Source: JAKBCQ01 sp021807585
GTDB lineage: Bacteria > Planctomycetota > Planctomycetia > Isosphaerales > Isosphaeraceae
Direction: 5' to 3'
DNA: 16,316 bases
Assembly: GCA_027325115.1 (NCBI GenBank)
Contig: DAHWFG010000116.1
Span: 1 to 16,316, forward strand
Below, in pieces: positions 6,141-13,796 of the stretch. Below the pieces are notes generated by a model. It was not told the origin of the DNA. It ran no database searches and worked only from the letters and a program-made list of their open reading frames with translations. How positions within the stretch are numbered: position 1 is the first letter of the stretch; the number at the start of each line of letters is the position of its first letter. The translations under genes and the position numbers were made by a program.

Positions 6141-7556
6141 TTAATTGGACACATGTTTGGCGGTTTTGTCAAGTCGTTTGAGGATATAAGGTAACGTTAC
6201 GACGGGTCCCGGTTCGGGAAAGAAGAGCGGGGCTCGGATGAGTTCGACGTGGTTGGCGTGGAGGACGACGAAATCGTCGACTCCTTCGAGTTTGGCGCCG
6301 GCGAGCGATACGCATCCGTCGCCGTAAGTTTCGGTGACGACGTCGAGCCATGCGCGCACCTCGGACGTTGCGACAAGAGTAAGAACGCGAAGAATACCGG
6401 CGGATTGCGCCAGCGTTTCGATTCGGCTTTCGATTTTGCGACGCGAGTCGATCGAGACGAAGCCCGAGTCTCCCGCGAGGATATGGTAATCGACGTCGGC
6501 CGCGCGGCGGTTGGAATTGAGCCGGGTTAAAAACCGACTTCCGGGAGTGAGATCGATCGCCGCGGCGCCCAAGGTTTCGGATAACTGGAATAAGACGTCT
6601 CGGCGCAACCCGTTTACTGCTTTGAGCTTATCGAGATAGTGCAAGATTGTTTGAGCCTTGGCGATCGCCGAGCCTTGATTTGGCGGCGCGATCAGAACGA
6701 CGTCGTCGACATCGCGCGGGCGGGGCCGATCGGAATTTTCAATATATGAACGAATGAGCAGGCCGCCCATTGAATGCGCGACGACCGACCACGCCGAGCG
6801 TTCGCCTGTTTTTTGGCGAAAGGCGAGCCAATCGCGTTGGAATGATTGGACGGTTTCGTCGAGATCATGATTATAGGGATAATCATAAAGAACGATACCG
6901 AATCCCGCGTCTTCGAGCGGTTTAATCATATGAACAAAAACATTAGAAGTGGAATTCAGGCCGTGGATCAAGCAGATCGTGGGTCGATCGGGATTATTGG
7001 GTTGAAACGAGGGGCGAGCGCGCATGCCGAAGCGAGCCTCGATCGCTTTGAGTTCGCGGCGTGCTCGTTCGGCGAGGAAGCCGATTCCGGCGGCGATTTT
7101 TGCTTTTCGATCGCGTTCGGTCGCGTCGGCGCCGAGATCGACGACGAGCGAAGTTGAGCGATTGTCCACGTGGAAATCGATCGTTTCGCCGAGGGTTTCG
7201 CGGAGCAATTTTTTGGTCAATTTACCGTCGATGCCGACGACGGGGAGTCGGACGCGTACGGGGGGCTCTCGATCGACGCGGATTGCGAGCGATTCGGCGA
7301 TGCGAGCGATGAGATCGTCGATCTCGACCTCGGAGTTTTTGTTGATGGGGATTTCGACCGAGCGTGCCGCGGTTTGACCGGCGTTTAACGCGGTTTGTCG
7401 GGCGTTTGCAGCCGCGATTGGCGGGTTCGATCGGAGATCGGCCGGCGACTTGTGAGATCGATTCTGGATCGGAGTCGATTGCGGGTCGAGTTGGTTGGGG
7501 AGCGTATTTTGGCCGATCGTCGCGAGAGCGCACGCGAGAGCGAGTAAAGCGTTCAT
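6141..7556 (-). CDS. Exported alpha/beta hydrolase (lipase/PGAP1-like) with extra N-terminal domain
   Basis: A 471-residue protein, probably a periplasmic or surface esterase or lipase. Residues 1-15 (MNALLALACALATIG) form a short signal-peptide-like segment. Residues about 70-180 form a separate region; the stretch EIDDLIARIAESLAIRV... to ...TSLVVDL (78-140) has the alternating pattern of STN-like short domains of secretins, a tentative reading. The hydrolase core starts near 190: CLIHGLNSTS (oxyanion HG at 198-199), the nucleophile elbow VVAHSMGG with Ser262, then GDGCVS (Asp413 as candidate acid) and LHANHVEL with His436 as the likely catalytic histidine. GGAG lies 10 nt before the ATG, within a perfect palindrome GGAGATCTCC (7561-7570). 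It is transcribed alone, converging on the SNase-like gene. The substrate is unknown. Confidence 0.85.
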   Translation of the reverse strand: MNALLALACALATIGQNTLPNQLDPQSTPIQNRSHKSPADLRSNPPIAAANARQTALNAGQTAARSVEIPINKNSEVEIDDLIARIAESLAIRVDREPPVRVRLPVVGIDGKLTKKLLRETLGETIDFHVDNRSTSLVVDLGADATERDRKAKIAAGIGFLAERARRELKAIEARFGMRARPSFQPNNPDRPTICLIHGLNSTSNVFVHMIKPLEDAGFGIVLYDYPYNHDLDETVQSFQRDWLAFRQKTGERSAWSVVAHSMGGLLIRSYIENSDRPRPRDVDDVVLIAPPNQGSAIAKAQTILHYLDKLKAVNGLRRDVLFQLSETLGAAAIDLTPGSRFLTRLNSNRRAADVDYHILAGDSGFVSIDSRRKIESRIETLAQSAGILRVLTLVATSEVRAWLDVVTETYGDGCVSLAGAKLEGVDDFVVLHANHVELIRAPLFFPEPGPVVTLPYILKRLDKTAKHVSN

Positions 7557-7734
7557 GATTGGAGATCTCCGAGGACGAATCGGCGTGGTCGTCGTACTGA
7601 TGGAATTTTAGTCGGATCGGGCGGAAATGGAATTGGAAAATGCCCGAGGCCCAACGTCTGATAATGGGTCTTATGTTCGGTTAGAAGTGAAAAAATAGCC
7701 GTTTGGGACGTCGGGATTCGCAACGACTCTCGAT

Positions 7735-8283
7735 TCAACGCCACAGCGGCAGGATTGAGTTCGATTGACGACTGAGCATCGTCGCCGAAGCCGCGGCGTC
7801 GAGATCCTTGGACGCGAGAAATCGCCGCAGGAGGGAGTCGATCGAAGCGACCGAACGTGTCGTCGGAATCAAAATCCAATAACAAAAGACCGAGATCGCG
7901 ATCGACGCCAGGAAGCCCGCAAGCGTTTCTCTGAGTAAATAACGAACCAGTCGCGTGATCACTTTCCGTCTCGCTTCCTCGACCTCGGTCAATTGATTGA
8001 TCATCGGGATTTCCTGCGAACTGTCGCTCACAAGAATGATCCTGAAGAATGTGAAGAAGGTAAGAACCGGAGTGATCCGTATCAATGAATTAATGACATC
8101 GCGAAATTGCCTGTGTGATTCGTGATCGAGGTTCCCTTCGGCTCGAGCTCGATCCCAAAGTTCATCCCGAATGACAAAAAGATCTTCTCGCAATCTCCAG
8201 ACTCGAAATTTCACCCACCAAAAGTAAGTGATTCCGAATGAACAGATCAATGATCCGATTATCACTCCAAAAATCGGTTCCAT
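7735..8283 (-). CDS. Small membrane protein of unknown function
   Basis: A 182-residue protein with a hydrophobic N-terminal segment (about 3-22), a basic/aromatic stretch (WWVKFRVWRLREDLFVIRDE), and further hydrophobic segments near 68-86 and 120-141. The LREDLFVIRDELWDRARAEG...FRDVINSLIR part resembles, from memory, a class of small uncharacterised bacterial membrane proteins with an N-terminal anchor followed by this helical segment; no function is known to me. Base composition is lower in GC and has more A/T in third positions than neighbouring genes, hinting at a different origin. Its first 122 nt overlap, in another frame, the end of an upstream open frame (8162-8494). No strong ribosome-binding site precedes the ATG. 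Confidence 0.7.
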   Translation of the reverse strand: MEPIFGVIIGSLICSFGITYFWWVKFRVWRLREDLFVIRDELWDRARAEGNLDHESHRQFRDVINSLIRITPVLTFFTFFRIILVSDSSQEIPMINQLTEVEEARRKVITRLVRYLLRETLAGFLASIAISVFCYWILIPTTRSVASIDSLLRRFLASKDLDAAASATMLSRQSNSILPLWR

Positions 8284-8494
8284 GATTGTTCTCCCAACGG
8301 ATCTCTTCCATCATCAAGTAATCCGCTACTCGTTCGATTCGGGTCGATTTCCGATTCCATCCGTGAAAGTCTTTCCAGATGGGTTGAGTCCATCGTCTTA
8401 TATACCTCACCATAAAGATGAATAATGCGGAAGGCGCAGTTCCCAATCCTAAGATAATCATGAGTGCTTCGATCCACGGAGGCTTATCTAGCAT
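8162..8494 (-). CDS. Possible small membrane protein overlapping the next gene
   Basis: From an ATG at 8492-8494 the frame encodes about 110 residues: a hydrophobic segment (IEALMIILGLGTAPSALFIF) followed by a basic aromatic stretch (RYIRRWTQPIWKDFHGW) and a charged helix, a layout echoing the N-terminus of the downstream membrane protein. The frame is open upstream to an ATG at 8593, but that extension looks unstructured. The last 122 nt overlap the 7735-8283 gene in another frame, far more than normal coupling. It may therefore be a real small gene, the remnant of a gene disrupted by a frameshift, or a chance frame in low-GC DNA. A TATTAT box (minus strand, 8633-8638) lies upstream without a matching -35. 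Confidence 0.4.
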   Translation of the reverse strand: MLDKPPWIEALMIILGLGTAPSALFIFMVRYIRRWTQPIWKDFHGWNRKSTRIERVADYLMMEEIRWENNHGTDFWSDNRIIDLFIRNHLLLVGEISSLEIARRSFCHSG

Positions 8495-8655
8495 CTTCGT
8501 TGTATAAGGGAGATGATCCAATGCCCAGCTACTATACATAAGCCTACGAAGCACGTGCGTAACGTTATGTGACGCTCCGTGATTGCATGCCATTTCAGAT
8601 CGATTTCGCTGGGTTTGCGGTTTTTATCCACTATAATATCGTATCATAATGGAAA

Positions 8656-8680
8656 TTTGGGGGCGTCTCAAGCCTCCAAA
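8656..8680 (-). terminator. Candidate terminator downstream of the PilZ gene
   Basis: TTTGGGGGC (8656-8664) and GCCTCCAAA (8672-8680) pair over nine positions with one mismatch around a 7-nt loop. Read on the minus strand the hairpin is followed by TTTCC and lies about 60 nt past the PilZ stop codon. The T-run is short, so it is a moderate candidate. Confidence 0.45.
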
Positions 8681-8738
8681 CAGCATAAACCTTACGAATA
8701 ATTTAAAACCACCTATTTATTGACAAGCGAATTCCCGC

Positions 8739-9122
8739 CTAATTCTCAATCCCGTAAACGACCGCCTTGAAGAAATCGTAATCGCACGGCTCGGCGAACG
8801 TCGCCCGCAATTCGTACTTGCCGCGTCCAATCTCGTCGCAAGCGATCGTCGTCAGCGGAATCCAACCCGTCGACTCGCTCATATCGAGACCGACGAACAA
8901 CGGGTGCTTCGTCGGCGGGACCCAATCAAGCTCAAGCTTGATCCCGGTCATGCTGAAATCGACGATCAGCGCCGGACGGCTTTGGAAAGAACCGTCGCCG
9001 TTCCAGCCCAATAACGCCCAGGGGTGCTCGCATTCGTATCGAGGAGCGACCCGTTTCTCGACGGTTCGCATGAATTTGAATGTACGAGCTTGCAGATGAT
9101 TGAGACGAGATCGTTTATGCAT
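8739..9122 (-). CDS. PilZ domain protein (predicted c-di-GMP receptor)
   Basis: About 127 residues, essentially a single PilZ domain that would bind cyclic di-GMP and pass the signal to a partner. The binding motifs are present: RxxxR as R24-V-A-P-R28 and DxSxxG as D55-F-S-M-T-G60, followed by beta-strand-rich sequence (GIKLELDWV, LFVGLDM, YELRATF). The start is uncertain: I use the ATG at 9122, but the frame stays open to a GTG at 9239, and an ATG at 9071 lies just five residues before RxxxR. None has a clear Shine-Dalgarno site. No membrane segment, GGDEF or EAL domain is attached. Its upstream neighbour on the same strand is the FabF-like gene, 221 nt away, so joint transcription is possible but not shown. 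Confidence 0.85.
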   Translation of the reverse strand: MHKRSRLNHLQARTFKFMRTVEKRVAPRYECEHPWALLGWNGDGSFQSRPALIVDFSMTGIKLELDWVPPTKHPLFVGLDMSESTGWIPLTTIACDEIGRGKYELRATFAEPCDYDFFKAVVYGIEN

Positions 9123-9343
9123 GTTCGTCCGATGATCGGTTGAGGAGCTTGAAGCGTCGCAATGGCGTCGGATCTCGCGCCGAGCCTGTTTGTTCCTCTT
9201 CGTCCTTGAAAGTGTGATCCTACTTCCATTTGAGTACACGGAAGGATCGTCGCGGCGAAAAGCGCCTCAAAATCGACGATAATCTCCGGGTGTCGCTTCA
9301 AATCAACGGCCGTGTCGATCCAAAACGACATCGACGTCGCATT

Positions 9344-10627
9344 TTAGGAATACGTGGCCATGACGAGCGAGGCGTTCTGTCCACCGAAGCCGAAGCTGTT
9401 TGAGATCGCGGTTCGGAGCCTCGTTTCGCGTGCGGTGTTGGGGACGTAATCGAGATCGCAATCGGGATCGGGGGTCTCCTGATTGATCGTCGGCGGAACG
9501 ACGCCGCGCTGCAACGAAAGCGCCGTCGCGGCGCCCTCGAGCGCCCCCGAAGCTCCGATCAAATGACCCACCATCGATTTTTGCGAACTCATCGGGATTC
9601 GCTTGGCGCGGTCGCCGAAGACGCGCTTCACCGCAACCGTCTCCATAATATCGTTGAGCCGCGTGCTTGTTCCATGCGCATTGATATAATCAATATCATC
9701 GGGATTACGCTTCGCCTCGCGGAGCGCAGCGTGCATCGAGAGCGCCGCGCCTTTGCCGTCGGGGTCGGGTCGGGTGATACCGTAAGCGTCGAACGACGAT
9801 CCGTAGCCGAGCACCTCGGCGTAGATCGTCGCTTTGCGACGGCGAGCACGCGTGAGGCTTTCGAGCACGAGGACCGCGGCCCCCTCCCCCAGCACGAATC
9901 CGTCGCGTTCGCCGTCGAAGGGCCGAGAAACCTCGGCGGCGGGGCGCGTCGAGTTGCTGATCGCCTTCATCGCATTGTAGGCGACCATCAGGAGCGGATC
10001 GAGACGACTGTCGCAGCCCCCCGCGAGCATGACGTCGGCGTCCCCCCGCGAGATCAACCGAAACGCCTCGCCGACCGCCTGAGTTCCCGCGGCGCACGCG
10101 GTGACGATCGTGTTATTTGGTCCCATCGCCTGATGTAAAATCGACAGATGCGCCGCGGCCATGTTAGGCAAATGTCGTAACAACCAGAGCGGAAAAATTG
10201 ATTCGGCCTGCGCCATCGAGAAGCGACCGTAATCGAAAACGCCGTCGGGTCCGAGCCCGCGTGAAATCGGTTTGGCGAGTTCGGCGACGTCGACGGGTGT
10301 AATACCCGTTCCCATGCAGACACCGAATCGGCTTGGATCGAGTTTCGAAGTATCGAGGCCGGAGTCCTCGACCGCCATCGCGCCTGCGCCGACCGCGAAT
10401 CCCACCGCGCGACTGATCAATTTCGCGCTCTTTTTATGAGCGCCTAAATATGGCATGACGTCGAAGTTTTTCACCTCGCCGGCGATTTTGATCGACTGCC
10501 CCGAGGTGTCGAAGCTCTCGATTCGGCTCACCCCCGAACGGCCTTCGACGATCGATTCGGAGAAGGCGACGCGGCCGATTCCGTTCGGCGAGACAATACC
10601 GATTCCAGTGATCATCACCCGATGCAT
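9344..10627 (-). CDS. Beta-ketoacyl-[acyl-carrier-protein] synthase, FabF-like
   Basis: A 427-residue condensing enzyme that joins malonyl-ACP to an acyl-ACP chain. The thiolase-fold active site is complete: Cys178 in TACAAGTQA, His318 in NAHGTSTRLND, Lys350 in SQKSMVGHLIGASGA and His355. The C-terminal SNSFGFGGQNAS glycine loop is intact. The loop before the catalytic Cys (FPLWLLRHLPNMAAAHLSI) marks a FabF subclade seen in specialised or PKS II-like synthases as well as ordinary FabF; I recognise the motif but cannot place it exactly. No acyl carrier protein, ketoreductase or other fatty-acid gene is adjacent, so it may be an extra KAS II with a specialised product rather than the primary fabF. 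A G-rich tract (GGGGGCTTGGG) precedes the ATG. Confidence 0.93.
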   Translation of the reverse strand: MHRVMITGIGIVSPNGIGRVAFSESIVEGRSGVSRIESFDTSGQSIKIAGEVKNFDVMPYLGAHKKSAKLISRAVGFAVGAGAMAVEDSGLDTSKLDPSRFGVCMGTGITPVDVAELAKPISRGLGPDGVFDYGRFSMAQAESIFPLWLLRHLPNMAAAHLSILHQAMGPNNTIVTACAAGTQAVGEAFRLISRGDADVMLAGGCDSRLDPLLMVAYNAMKAISNSTRPAAEVSRPFDGERDGFVLGEGAAVLVLESLTRARRRKATIYAEVLGYGSSFDAYGITRPDPDGKGAALSMHAALREAKRNPDDIDYINAHGTSTRLNDIMETVAVKRVFGDRAKRIPMSSQKSMVGHLIGASGALEGAATALSLQRGVVPPTINQETPDPDCDLDYVPNTARETRLRTAISNSFGFGGQNASLVMATYS

Positions 10628-10817
10628 CCCAAGCCCCCAACTCTTAATCCAATGTCAAGTCGCAAGGTGCGAGTGGCTGGAGATCGTCCCATCCGATTTC
10701 ATCATGGGCCAAAACGAGCGTCGTGCCGTGGCCCAGACTCAACGCCAAAACCCTCAGGCGTTCCCGATGTATCGGACAGATCGTCTTCTCCATTTAATCT
10801 ACTTTAACATCATACGA

Positions 10818-10838
10818 CCAATTTTCAAGGAAAATTGG
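10818..10838. repeat. Perfect inverted repeat, 9-bp arms, 3-nt loop
   Basis: CCAATTTTC (10818-10826) and GAAAATTGG (10830-10838) are exact reverse complements around AAG. It is AT-rich with no following T-run, so an operator or a small RNA hairpin is as likely as a terminator. It lies in the spacer between two divergently transcribed genes. Confidence 0.55.
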
Positions 10839-11093
10839 CAAAATGGGTAACTAGGGGCGTGTTTAGCTATTACGCCGCTTTCAGCGGTCTAGGCTATTCC
10901 TTACCGTCGCTAGATCCCAACTTTGGGGTGAATGCGATGACTTCGAGCCGCGTCTTGTGATACGCTTACTTGGAATACCGAATGCGGTTTCTCAAGATAC
11001 TTAACGGTTCGGAAGCGCGCTCGACTTCGTCTCGTTTTCCCGGCGGTTCCGTTCGTCATGAGTTCTCTATCTGTTGTTTCGACTGGATGAATC

Positions 11094-11099
11094 AGGAGG
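11094..11099 (+). promoter_or_regulatory. Strong Shine-Dalgarno site fixing the aminotransferase start
   Basis: AGGAGG ends 8 nt before the ATG at 11108, a near-ideal ribosome-binding site and one of the few strong ones in this window. It favours 11108 over the ATG at 11087, which lies upstream of the site, and over the TTG at 10970. Confidence 0.8.
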
Positions 11100-11107
11100 G
11101 TTGGGGG

Positions 11108-12301
11108 ATGGTTCTTGGCTTGGCGTCGCGTTCGAGACTGATCGCTCCTTCGGCGACGATGGCGATGGCCGCGGAGGCTCGGCGGCTCAAATCGGAAGGG
11201 GTAACGGTTCATGATTTTTCGCTCGGCGAGCCCGATTTCGACACACCGGTCAACATCCAGGAAGCCGCGATCAGGGCGATGCGCGCGGGGCTGACGCACT
11301 ACACCGCGGCCGCCGGAATTCCAGAGCTGCGCAAGGCGCTTGCCGATCATTACACCAAGTTGGGGTCCCCTACCCTCCCCGCTCAGGTGATTGTCTCCAA
11401 CGGCGCCAAGCAATCGATCCACAACGCCCTGATGGCGGTGTGCGGACCGGGCGATGAAGTCGTGATCCCCGCGCCGTTCTGGGTGAGCTACGCCGATCTG
11501 GTTCGCCTCACAGGCGCCGAACCCGTCGTCGTCCCCACCGACGAATCCGAGGGCTTCAAGCTTTCGCCGGATCGGCTCTCCGCGGCGATCAACCCCCGAA
11601 CCAAGCTTGTCATGCTGAACAGCCCGTCGAACCCGACGGGGCTCGTTTACACGCGTCGCGAGCTCGAAGCGCTCGCCGACGTCGTGCTCAAAACCGACGC
11701 CGGCGTTCTCTCAGACGAAATCTATGAACAATTGACTTATGAAGATTCCGAGCCGACGTGCTTCGCGACGCTCCGTCCCGGCTTGTCTGAACGGACGATC
11801 ACGATATCGGGGGTGAGCAAAACGTACGCGATGACGGGTTGGCGAATCGGCTGGGCGATCGCGGCGAAAGAGGTCGCCACGTTCATGGGAGACCTGCAAA
11901 GCCAGGAGACCGCGAACGCGTGCTCGATCAGCCAATGGGCCGCGGTCGAGGCGATCGGCGGGGATCAAAGCTCGGTCGACGCGATGCGCCTTGAATTCAC
12001 CGAGCGACGTCGTTTCGTCCTCGATCGAATCGCGCTGCTTCCCGGAGTAACGTGCGTTCCTCCTCAAGGAGCGTTTTATGCGTTTATGAATGTATCGGCG
12101 CATTTTGGTCGTCAGATCGCGGGGTTTGACGTCGTCGATTCGACTTCGTTCTGCAAGGCGGCGCTCGCCGGCGGCGGGGTCGCTCTGGTGCCGGGGGCGG
12201 CTTTCGGCGCCGAGGGGTATGCACGGCTTTCGTTCGCGACGGGGATGGAGACGATCCGCGCCGGTCTCGAAGCGTTCGACGGATTTTTAAGAAGCGCATG
12301 A
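11108..12301 (+). CDS. Class I/II pyridoxal-phosphate aminotransferase (aspartate aminotransferase-like)
   Basis: A 397-residue, cytoplasmic fold-type I aminotransferase of usual family length, most like the subgroup I-beta aspartate aminotransferases; some members also use prephenate. Features: N-terminal substrate-lid segment SATMAM, FSLGEPDFDTP, the SNGAKQSIHN cofactor-phosphate loop, NSPSNPTG with Asn175, SDEIYE with Asp203 contacting the pyridine nitrogen, Lys238 in GVSKTYAMTGWRIGW forming the Schiff base, and Arg373 in YARLSFA binding the alpha-carboxylate. All catalytic residues are present. The start is fixed by a strong AGGAGG. The following lipoprotein gene lies 212 nt downstream on the same strand with a hairpin between them, so they may be separate units. 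Exact amino-acid specificity cannot be read from sequence. Confidence 0.94.
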   Translation: MVLGLASRSRLIAPSATMAMAAEARRLKSEGVTVHDFSLGEPDFDTPVNIQEAAIRAMRAGLTHYTAAAGIPELRKALADHYTKLGSPTLPAQVIVSNGAKQSIHNALMAVCGPGDEVVIPAPFWVSYADLVRLTGAEPVVVPTDESEGFKLSPDRLSAAINPRTKLVMLNSPSNPTGLVYTRRELEALADVVLKTDAGVLSDEIYEQLTYEDSEPTCFATLRPGLSERTITISGVSKTYAMTGWRIGWAIAAKEVATFMGDLQSQETANACSISQWAAVEAIGGDQSSVDAMRLEFTERRRFVLDRIALLPGVTCVPPQGAFYAFMNVSAHFGRQIAGFDVVDSTSFCKAALAGGGVALVPGAAFGAEGYARLSFATGMETIRAGLEAFDGFLRSA

Positions 12302-12323
12302 TCGAGAGGAGTTCGCCCGCCCG

Positions 12324-12351
12324 CGGCGCCGATAAGAGATGAAGGGCGCCG
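12324..12351 (+). terminator. GC-rich hairpin downstream of the aminotransferase gene
   Basis: CGGCGCC (12324-12330) pairs exactly with GGCGCCG (12345-12351) over a 14-nt loop, starting 23 nt after the stop codon. No T-run follows (TTGATCG), so it is at best an imperfect intrinsic terminator or an mRNA-stabilising stem. Confidence 0.35.
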
Positions 12352-12513
12352 TTGATCGATGGAGTAAGAAAGGCCGTTCCGTTCGTAGATTCGATTGAGC
12401 TTGTCCAGGTCGATCTCCCCGGGTACATTCCGAGTTCATCTTCCATGAAGTCGACCCGTTGCCTTCGTCAATTTCGACAATCGATTCGTTCCCAGACCGC
12501 TCGGGGGGGCCGC

Positions 12514-13626
12514 ATGGGATCTCGTACCGCCTGGATTCTCCTCGCCGCGGCGCTCGGAACATCGTCGGGTTGCCAGGCGCTCGGCCTGAACCGATCGGCG
12601 CCCACCCCCCCTCCCCTCGCCAAACAATCGCTTACAGTTGAAGAGATTGTGGCGCGGAACAACCAGACCGTGCAATCGATCGCGGGCTTTCAGGCGCACG
12701 CCGGAATCGCGCTCAACTCAAACGGACGAGGCGGCTCGGTTCGCGGAGTGATGACGGTCGAAAAACCGCGCAATTTTCGGATGCGAGCGGGAGCGGCGCT
12801 TTCGGACGACGCCGATATCGGCTCGAACGACGAACTCTTCTGGGTTTGGATGAAAAATCGCAAAGATCGTAAAATCTATATTGGATATTATGATCAATCG
12901 GGTTCGGCGCCGGGAATCGGCGAGATGTTCCAGCCCGAATGGGTGATCGAGGCGCTCGGCTTTCACGAGATCTCCGCCGACGAACAAAAGGACATCACGA
13001 TCGAGCGCGGCCGCGACCCGGCGACACTCGTCCTTGAGCATCGCCGCTACGACGCCGAGGGAAAACCAACCCGCAAAGCGACGATCGTAGACGCATCAAC
13101 CGGGCGTGTGCGTGAACACTTGTTCTACGGGCCGGGAAAAAAAGGAGACGTTCTGCTCGCTCGCGCCGTCGCCAAAGATTATCAGCGTGTATCCGTTCCG
13201 GGAGACGACCGGGTCGAATCGGTGATGTTGCCGAGGCGCGTTCAGGTCGAGTGGTATCAGCCCGAGCAGCCTCCTCTGACGGTCGACGTGACGATCAACG
13301 ATCCCAAGATCGTCACGCTGGTTTCCGAAGATCGCAAGGCGCTTTTCACTCCGCCGCGTAAGCCGGGCTACGAGATCGTTCGGCTTAACGAAATCCCCCG
13401 CGGCGAACGGTTGACCGAACATACGCCGCGATCTTCATCAATTGAATTAAGCACACCTTTATCGCTTGACGACGACGACTCGGCGCGAGCCTCGGGAGGG
13501 ATATCACGCCGACGACCGCCTCCGGGCTCGATCGATCGGGGGATCGACTCTGGTGTGAAACCGTCGTCGGCTTCGAGCGACGATCAAGACCCCGTCGACG
13601 CCCTTCCGTCGTCGACCCGGAATTGA
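12514..13626 (+). CDS. Predicted lipoprotein with LolA/LppX-like body
   Basis: A 370-residue exported protein. The start is set at ATG 12514: from there the N-terminus is a lipoprotein signal (MGSRTAWILLAAALGTSSGC, with Cys20 as lipidation site), whereas the open frame extends uselessly upstream to 12352. The lipobox SSGC is slightly atypical at -3. After a short Pro-rich linker, residues about 40-310 are beta-strand rich with a LolA/LppX-like pattern (VEEIVARNNQTVQSIAGFQA, GVMTVEKPRNFRMRA, LPRRVQVEWYQP, a VDVTINDPKI strand). Many planctomycete genomes encode such outer-membrane lipoprotein-sorting-like proteins; I cannot confirm the family. The last 70 residues are Ser/Asp/Pro-rich and probably disordered. 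It is upstream of the ACT-domain gene on the same strand, 170 nt apart. Confidence 0.75.
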   Translation: MGSRTAWILLAAALGTSSGCQALGLNRSAPTPPPLAKQSLTVEEIVARNNQTVQSIAGFQAHAGIALNSNGRGGSVRGVMTVEKPRNFRMRAGAALSDDADIGSNDELFWVWMKNRKDRKIYIGYYDQSGSAPGIGEMFQPEWVIEALGFHEISADEQKDITIERGRDPATLVLEHRRYDAEGKPTRKATIVDASTGRVREHLFYGPGKKGDVLLARAVAKDYQRVSVPGDDRVESVMLPRRVQVEWYQPEQPPLTVDVTINDPKIVTLVSEDRKALFTPPRKPGYEIVRLNEIPRGERLTEHTPRSSSIELSTPLSLDDDDSARASGGISRRRPPPGSIDRGIDSGVKPSSASSDDQDPVDALPSSTRN

Positions 13627-13704
13627 TCCGTGATTTGAAACGTGTGGGAGTGATCGACCTGTGATCAATGCGGTCGCTTAATCAGGGCGGGCTTGTTCGC
13701 CAAG

Positions 13705-13733
13705 TTGACCGCGTCGTTCCAAGTCATTAGAGT
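13705..13733 (+). promoter_or_regulatory. Sigma-70-type promoter for the ACT-domain gene
   Basis: TTGACC (13705-13710), 17 nt, then TAGAGT (13728-13733): five of six matches at -35, four of six at -10 with TA...T kept, and ideal spacing. The predicted start of transcription, near 13740, leaves a leader of about 57 nt. This suggests the ACT gene is transcribed separately from the lipoprotein gene. Confidence 0.5.
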
Positions 13734-13796
13734 TTATTGTCGTTATGTCGCGTGGAAGGCGTTGAAATAAAACATCGCCAAGGATCGAGGTGACGC

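Larger units (their letters stand above)
10628..11107. other. Gene-free spacer between divergent KAS and aminotransferase genes
   Basis: About 480 nt with no convincing coding frame. It holds two hairpins: a perfect 9-bp inverted repeat at 10818-10838 and CCGCT/AGCGG at 10875-10887, the latter inside a wider TAGC/GCTA pairing (10864-10867 with 10893-10896). An open frame beginning with TTG at 10970 is only an upstream extension of the aminotransferase. A TTGACA-like box occurs 30-40 nt before the KAS start on the minus strand but has no suitably spaced -10. Confidence 0.5.

Noticed and set aside
7553..7885. Minus-strand frame of 110 codons between the hydrolase and the membrane protein
   Set aside because: It overlaps the end of the 182-residue membrane protein and the start codon of the hydrolase in another frame, with no domain and no ribosome-binding site.
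8720..8725. TTGACA on the plus strand as a promoter
   Set aside because: It points into the 3' end of the minus-strand PilZ gene and has no matching -10 or downstream plus-strand gene.
9563..10138. Plus-strand open frame of 191 codons inside the KAS gene
   Set aside because: Antisense to a fully conserved FabF-like protein; no domain recognised.
10850..10920. Insertion-sequence remnant
   Set aside because: Short hairpins are present, but I see no transposase fragment, terminal inverted repeats or target-site duplication.
12352..12513. N-terminal extension of the lipoprotein frame
   Set aside because: The extension would bury the lipoprotein signal at residues 55-74; the ATG at 12514 places it at the N-terminus.
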